Assembly: GCA_024640385.1 (NCBI GenBank)
Contig: JAHEFC010000009.1
Span: 10,971-21,282, forward strand
DNA from: Sphingobacteriales bacterium
GTDB taxonomy: Bacteria > Bacteroidota > Bacteroidia > Chitinophagales > Chitinophagaceae
Direction: 5' to 3'
Length of the DNA: 10,312 bases
The first letter of the stretch is position 1, and every line of letters starts with the position of its first letter. A program made the translations under genes and the position numbers. Under the pieces are notes generated by a model. It was not told where the DNA came from. It did no database searches and saw nothing but the letters and a program-made list of their open reading frames with translations. Below are positions 6,677-10,312 of this stretch, piece by piece.

Positions 6677-7726
6677 CTAAACCGGTTGTGAAGATGCTTT
6701 CATGGCCCCCCTGATCAGCCCCTTCATCGTTTCTACCCATAATGGCTGCGTATTCAGACAGGGTATGGCTTTGAACGATCCGCCACCCGCTTCCATGAAG
6801 ATATGCTTTCCTTCTACAGCGATCTCTTCCAGGGTCTCCAGGCAGTCGCTGACAAAAGCAGGACAAACGATCAGTAACTTCTTCACCCCTTCAGCAGGCA
6901 ATTCCTCCAAACGCTTGGCGGTATAGGGCTGCAGCCAGGGATCGCGGCCAAGACGGCTCTGGAAAGTCTGTTCCAGCTTTTCAGCAGGTATATTCAGCGC
7001 CGCAGCCACAAGTTTGGTGGTCTCGAAACACTGGTGCCTGTAACATTGCGCATGGGCAGGGCTGGCTACATTACAACAGTCATTCACCTTTAAACAGTGA
7101 CAACCCGTTGTGTCGCCTTTTTTAATATGCCTTTCCGGCACCCCGTGATAACTAAACAGGATCTTGTCGTAGTCATCCTGCAGATAAGGCCTGATACTCT
7201 CTGCCAGGGCATGGATATAGGCAGGATGATCATAATAGGGTTCAATCACTTTCAGGGAACTTGGATAGCCTTCTTCCTTATGGATATCCTTCACCTGCTC
7301 CACCGCAGTTTCATAACTAGACATGGCATAGTGAGGATACAATGGAAATAATATGATCTCTTCCACCCCGGCATACTCCCGATGGATCTTTTTCAGCACG
7401 TCCGCCGTGGAAGGATTACCATACCTCATGCAGATCTCAACAGGCTGGTCAAAAACAGCCTGAACCGCTTTCTGCAGGTTTTTTGTCAGCACGATCAATG
7501 GAGAGCCGTCTTTTGTCCAGATGGAACGGTAAGCTTCGGCAGATTTGGGTGCCCGGAAGGGAACGATGATCCCTTTGACCAACAGTGTTCTTGGGAGCCT
7601 GGGTATATCGATCACCCGCTCATCCATCAAAAATTCATTCAGGTATCTCCTGACATCTTTTACGGAGGTAGAATCGGGAGAACCCAGATTCATGAGCAAG
7701 ATCACTGACCGGTATGACGAATTCAT
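6677..7726 (-). CDS. hemH: Ferrochelatase
   Basis: This 349-residue enzyme should insert Fe(II) into protoporphyrin IX, the last step of haem synthesis. The N-terminal strand and loop VILLMNLGSPDS (8-19), the motif SYHGVPERH with the metal-binding His194, and FVSDCLETLEEI with Glu297 are all present and fit the catalytic pair of known ferrochelatases. Between residues 205 and 233 there is a Cys-rich segment (Cys209, Cys211, Cys217, Cys218, Cys228, Cys233) like the internal segment of ferrochelatases that bind a [2Fe-2S] cluster. ATG 7726 is kept as start because the in-frame Met12 would remove the first core strand. A TAnnTTTG box ends only 5 bases upstream, which implies a leaderless or near-leaderless mRNA. 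It is divergent from hemA and is followed without a gap by hemJ. Confidence 0.95.
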   Translation of the reverse strand: MNSSYRSVILLMNLGSPDSTSVKDVRRYLNEFLMDERVIDIPRLPRTLLVKGIIVPFRAPKSAEAYRSIWTKDGSPLIVLTKNLQKAVQAVFDQPVEICMRYGNPSTADVLKKIHREYAGVEEIILFPLYPHYAMSSYETAVEQVKDIHKEEGYPSSLKVIEPYYDHPAYIHALAESIRPYLQDDYDKILFSYHGVPERHIKKGDTTGCHCLKVNDCCNVASPAHAQCYRHQCFETTKLVAAALNIPAEKLEQTFQSRLGRDPWLQPYTAKRLEELPAEGVKKLLIVCPAFVSDCLETLEEIAVEGKHIFMEAGGGSFKAIPCLNTQPLWVETMKGLIRGAMKASSQPV

Positions 7727-7730
7727 GTTG

Positions 7731-7738
7731 CAAAAATA
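7731..7738 (-). promoter_or_regulatory. Candidate -7 element for hemH (TATTTTTG)
   Basis: On the - strand the sequence is TATTTTTG, a perfect TAnnTTTG match, 5 bases upstream of the hemH ATG. No clear TTG/TTTG -33 element lies at the right distance. Transcription would start at or within a few bases of the start codon. This is one half of a mirrored pair with the hemA box at 7832-7839. Confidence 0.4.
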
Positions 7739-7742
7739 TTAA

Positions 7743-7771
7743 TACATGGTAATGATTGGTGCACCCATGTA
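7743..7771. promoter_or_regulatory. Inverted repeat TACATGG-N15-CCATGTA in the hemH-hemA intergenic region
   Basis: Seven-base arms TACATGG (7743-7749) and CCATGTA (7765-7771) are exact reverse complements with a 15-base spacer, and an 8-bp palindrome GGTGCACC (7758-7765) overlaps the right arm. The repeat lies where the -33 region of the hemH promoter would be, so it is a candidate operator or activator site. No regulator is identified. Confidence 0.4.
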
Positions 7772-7811
7772 ATTTGACATTAAAATGACAGAGTTCGGGC
7801 TATAATTAGCC

Positions 7812-7835
7812 AATAGCTGTAGGTCAAAAGCTATT
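7812..7835. promoter_or_regulatory. Inverted repeat AATAGCT-N10-AGCTATT overlapping the hemA promoter
   Basis: AATAGCT (7812-7818) and its exact reverse complement AGCTATT (7829-7835) are separated by 10 bases. The right arm overlaps the first four bases of the hemA -7 box, which is consistent with an operator that controls hemA. The binding protein is unknown. Confidence 0.4.
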
Positions 7836-7839
7836 TTTG
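7832..7839 (+). promoter_or_regulatory. Candidate -7 element for hemA (TATTTTTG)
   Basis: TATTTTTG is a perfect match to the Bacteroidota -7 consensus TAnnTTTG. It places transcription start near 7846, between an upstream GTG (7839) and the ATG codons at 7851 and 7875. It argues against the GTG at 7839 as the hemA start, because that codon begins inside the box. No clear -33 TTG was found. Confidence 0.5.
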
Positions 7840-7874
7840 TGCCTGAGATCATGATAAACAGAACCGACGGAAAT

Positions 7875-9059
7875 ATGTTCATCGTTGCCGGTATAAATTA
7901 CCGGAAAGCTGACACAGCCATCAGGGGAATGTATGCGTTGAACGGAGACATGATCTCCACAGTGCTGGCTAAGGCTAAAGCCATCGGTTTAACTGAAATA
8001 TTTATCCTTTCTACCTGTAACAGAACCGAGATCTATGGTCTTGCTCCCCATCCCGATCTGTTGATCGATCTGCTTTGCAGTGAAACGGCCGGGGATGCAG
8101 CTGATTTCCGAAAGGCCGCGTATATCAAAAAAGGCAGCAGGGCTGTTGAACATCTGTATGAAGTAGCAGCAGGGCTGGATTCCCAGATCCTGGGTGACTA
8201 TGAGATCGTAGGCCAGCTGAAAACTGCCACCAGGATCTCAAAAGAAGCCGGCATGACCGGCACCTACCTGGAGCGGCTGATCAGTTCTGTACTCCAGGCT
8301 TCAAAAGAGATCAAGAACAAAACTTCATTGAGCGGAGGCACGGTATCTGTATCATTTGCTGCCGTGCAGATGGCTAAACTTTTTTTCAAAGATCTGGCGG
8401 GAAAGCAGATCCTGCTGCTGGGTACCGGCAAGATCGGAAGCAATACCTGCAAGAACCTGGTAGACTATGCAGGAGCCAACAATATCACGCTGATCAACCG
8501 TTCTGTAGCTAAAGCGGAAAACCTGGCGAAGAAATATAACCTGCAGTTCAGGGGAATGGAGTTTTTGGAAGAAGAAGTACGCAAGGCAGACCTCATTATT
8601 GCTGCCACCAGCGCCACCTCTTCCATCATACATAAAAAACATGTTGAAGGCTCAAAATCGAAACTCATCATAGACCTTTCTGTACCTTTGAATATCGACG
8701 AAGATGTGAAGGAATGTAAGAACATGATGGTGATCAGGGTGGATGAGCTTTCAAAAATGAAAGATGATACACTGGCGAAAAGAAAAGCAGAGATCCCTAA
8801 AGCCAAAGAGATCATCAGTGAACATATCCAGGAGTTCAGGGTATGGAACGAAAGAAGGAAACATGCACCTCTTCTGAATCATCTGAAAACCACACTTCAT
8901 CTTCTTCAGAATAACCCCTATTACAATCCTGAACGTACCTGCGCCGAATTGGCAGACACCAGGATAAAAAAAGTGTTGAGTGATACGGCAAGAAAACTAC
9001 ATGTGCACAACCGCAAAGGATGTGACTATATTTCTGCCATAAATCAGTTCATGAATTAA
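7875..9059 (+). CDS. hemA: Glutamyl-tRNA reductase
   Basis: This 394-residue NADPH-dependent enzyme should reduce glutamate carried on tRNA-Glu to glutamate-1-semialdehyde, the first committed step of C5-pathway tetrapyrrole synthesis. The catalytic domain has GINYRKAD near the N-terminus and the nucleophilic Cys48 in the motif STCNRTE. The motif GLDSQILGDYEIVGQ follows at 100-114. The NADPH-binding loop is LLGTGKIGSN (181-190), and the C-terminal part (about 310-394) is the helical dimerisation domain. ATG 7875 is preferred because it gives the family-typical start MFIVAGINYRKAD and leaves a leader of about 29 bases. ATG 7851 (eight residues longer) is possible, while GTG 7839 lies in the -7 box. 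The TAA stop overlaps the hemC ATG by one base, indicating translational coupling. HemA is commonly the regulated, rate-limiting step. Confidence 0.95.
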   Translation: MFIVAGINYRKADTAIRGMYALNGDMISTVLAKAKAIGLTEIFILSTCNRTEIYGLAPHPDLLIDLLCSETAGDAADFRKAAYIKKGSRAVEHLYEVAAGLDSQILGDYEIVGQLKTATRISKEAGMTGTYLERLISSVLQASKEIKNKTSLSGGTVSVSFAAVQMAKLFFKDLAGKQILLLGTGKIGSNTCKNLVDYAGANNITLINRSVAKAENLAKKYNLQFRGMEFLEEEVRKADLIIAATSATSSIIHKKHVEGSKSKLIIDLSVPLNIDEDVKECKNMMVIRVDELSKMKDDTLAKRKAEIPKAKEIISEHIQEFRVWNERRKHAPLLNHLKTTLHLLQNNPYYNPERTCAELADTRIKKVLSDTARKLHVHNRKGCDYISAINQFMN

Positions 9060-9973
9060 TGACCAGGAAACTCAGAATTGGAACGCGCGACAGCCAGCTG
9101 GCTGTTTGGCAGGCCACCCATGTTCAGCAATTGCTGGAAACAAGAGGCATTGCCACCGAACTGGTTTATATCAAATCAGAAGGAGATCTCAATACCACTA
9201 CCCCGCTCTATGAAATGGGTGTTCAGGGCATTTTTACCAAAGCGCTTGACATCGCCCTGCTGGGCAACCAGATCGATATTGCCGTGCATTCCATGAAAGA
9301 CGTGCCTGTGGTTTTGGCTAAAGGTTTAAGAAAAGCTGCTGTGCTTGAAAGGGCTTCCTACCTGGATATACTGGTTTACAAAAATGATACTTCATTCATG
9401 GATGCAGACCATTCTGCCATTATCGCCAGCAGCAGCATCCGCAGAATTGCACAATGGCGGAATAAATTCCCGAAGCATCAACTAGTTTCATTGCGTGGCA
9501 ATGTGAATACCAGGCTGAGAAAACTGGAAGAGAACAATTGGAACGGAGCCATATTCGCGGCGGCAGGGCTTGAAAGGATCAATCTTCGTCCTGCTCAATC
9601 CCTTGACCTCAACTGGATGTTGCCCGCACCGGCACAAGGGGCGATCATGGTGGTTTGTCGTGCTGAAGACAATACCAGTTTCCATAACACCTGCATCCTT
9701 GATCATAAAGACACCGCCATCTGCACACATGTTGAACGGGAATTCCTGAAAACCTTGCAGGGAGGCTGTTCCACACCGGTGAGCGCATTGGCCCGCATAG
9801 AAAATGACGAGATCAGATTTTCGGGGAATATTGCCAGTCATGATGGCACCGAACTGATGGAGATCCATCAGACTCACCCGGTAGACCAATACGAAAAGAT
9901 CGGCCATGCAGCGGCAATGGAATTACTCAGTTCGGAACTGCCATGGATTAAGGAAGTTTTAAAAAAGAAATAA
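9059..9973 (+). CDS. hemC: Hydroxymethylbilane synthase (porphobilinogen deaminase)
   Basis: This 304-residue cytosolic enzyme should join four porphobilinogen molecules into hydroxymethylbilane. The N-terminus LRIGTRDSQLAVWQA (5-19) is the classic start of the family. The catalytic Asp81 lies in the motif HSMKDVP, the paired arginines 128-129 in SSSIRR, and the motif RGNVNTRLRKL at 146-156. Cys237 in LQGGCSTPVSA is the attachment site of the dipyrromethane cofactor. Length and domain order are normal. It begins with an ATG that overlaps the hemA stop by one base, and hemD starts 3 bases after its own stop, so the three genes form a tight operon. Confidence 0.97.
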   Translation: MTRKLRIGTRDSQLAVWQATHVQQLLETRGIATELVYIKSEGDLNTTTPLYEMGVQGIFTKALDIALLGNQIDIAVHSMKDVPVVLAKGLRKAAVLERASYLDILVYKNDTSFMDADHSAIIASSSIRRIAQWRNKFPKHQLVSLRGNVNTRLRKLEENNWNGAIFAAAGLERINLRPAQSLDLNWMLPAPAQGAIMVVCRAEDNTSFHNTCILDHKDTAICTHVEREFLKTLQGGCSTPVSALARIENDEIRFSGNIASHDGTELMEIHQTHPVDQYEKIGHAAAMELLSSELPWIKEVLKKK

Positions 9974-9976
9974 GCC

Positions 9977-10312
9977 GTGCAGCATGTCAACATACTCAGT
10001 ACAAAAACGATCGTTCCGGTATTGATGGAACAGGCATCTGCTGCCGGCATCCATATAGATCATGTTGACTTCATCAGTACCGAGCCCATTATAAGCAAAG
10101 AAAAAGCAGATGCATTTACGGCGCTCTCACCTGCAGCCCTGGTATTCACCAGTACCAATGCGGTGGAAGCTGTTTTCAAACTTCTCCGGCAGTATCCGAA
10201 CAGATTGCCCTCTGATATTGTTTACTGCATGGAAGGAAGAACAGCTGAGAAACTTAAAGACCTTTTCCCTCAACTAACGGTTAAGGGTACCGGAAACAGG
10301 GCCTCCGAACTG
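9977..10312 (+). CDS. hemD: Uroporphyrinogen III synthase, N-terminal part (cut by window end)
   Basis: The first 112 codons are present, and the gene continues past the window. HemD should close hydroxymethylbilane into uroporphyrinogen III with inversion of ring D. The visible half shows the typical pattern of one alpha/beta domain: VNILSTKTI at 4-12, ALVFTSTNAVEAVFKLL at about 55-71, and a segment VYCMEGRTAEKL at about 83-94 that corresponds to the family's second-domain strand and its following helix start. HemD is very divergent in sequence, so position after hemC is important evidence. The start is GTG at 9977, in frame with hemC and only 3 bases after its stop. The nearby ATG at 9984 is in another frame and hits a stop after 13 codons. 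Confidence 0.88.
   Translation, partial: MQHVNILSTKTIVPVLMEQASAAGIHIDHVDFISTEPIISKEKADAFTALSPAALVFTSTNAVEAVFKLLRQYPNRLPSDIVYCMEGRTAEKLKDLFPQLTVKGTGNRASEL

Noticed and set aside
7774..7806. TTGACA followed by TATAAT, resembling a sigma-70 promoter before hemA
   Set aside because: Both hexamers are perfect, but the spacer is 21 bases, too long for sigma-70, and Bacteroidota use a different -33/-7 pattern. Probably an AT-rich coincidence.
7839..7874. GTG at 7839 as the hemA start
   Set aside because: The codon begins inside the best -7 box, and the 12 extra residues do not resemble the usual glutamyl-tRNA reductase N-terminus.
8264..8815. Long reverse-strand ORFs inside hemA
   Set aside because: They lie antisense to a well-supported gene, have no recognisable domains, and look like codon-bias shadows.
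9984..10025. ATG at 9984 as the start of hemD
   Set aside because: This frame reaches a stop after 13 codons. The GTG at 9977 opens the frame that encodes HemD.

Overview
The window looks like chromosomal DNA from a Bacteroidota bacterium, most likely of the family Chitinophagaceae. The evidence is moderate GC content, start regions with little Shine-Dalgarno signal, several matches to the Bacteroidota promoter pattern (TTG/TTTG, spacer, TAnnTTTG), and the style of the proteins (glutamyl-tRNA reductase, acyl-CoA synthetase and Acr3). The genus cannot be decided from this sequence. Almost all of the window is coding, and no intergenic stretch exceeds about 170 bases.

Left part (1-3113, + strand): the 3' end of a DUF1015-family gene, a secreted TPR protein, and a long-chain acyl-CoA synthetase with its own candidate promoter. 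A tandem array of six GGCGARA heptamers follows the synthetase stop codon.

Middle part (3192-5962, - strand): a compact arsenic resistance operon transcribed arsR-arsM-acr3-arsC. ArsC reduces arsenate to arsenite, Acr3 exports arsenite, ArsM methylates it, and ArsR senses it. A palindrome with ATCG-N8-CGAT ends covers the predicted arsR promoter. A second site of the same design sits between arsR and arsM, so the methyltransferase and transporter may have a second control point.

Right part (6131-10312): haem biosynthesis in two divergent transcription units. Leftward, hemH (ferrochelatase) abuts hemJ (protoporphyrinogen oxidase), followed by a clear intrinsic terminator. Rightward, hemA (glutamyl-tRNA reductase), hemC (hydroxymethylbilane synthase) and the start of hemD (uroporphyrinogen III synthase) are tightly packed. 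The two units therefore hold the entry and middle steps and the last two steps of the C5, protoporphyrin-dependent pathway. The shared region 7727-7874 has a perfect TATTTTTG box facing each way and two inverted repeats, which suggests coordinated control.

No clearly new system is visible. The best items for a second look are the paired ArsR-like operators, two heptamer-unit inverted-repeat elements that bracket the ars operon, the Cys-rich insertion in ferrochelatase, and the mirrored hemA/hemH control region.
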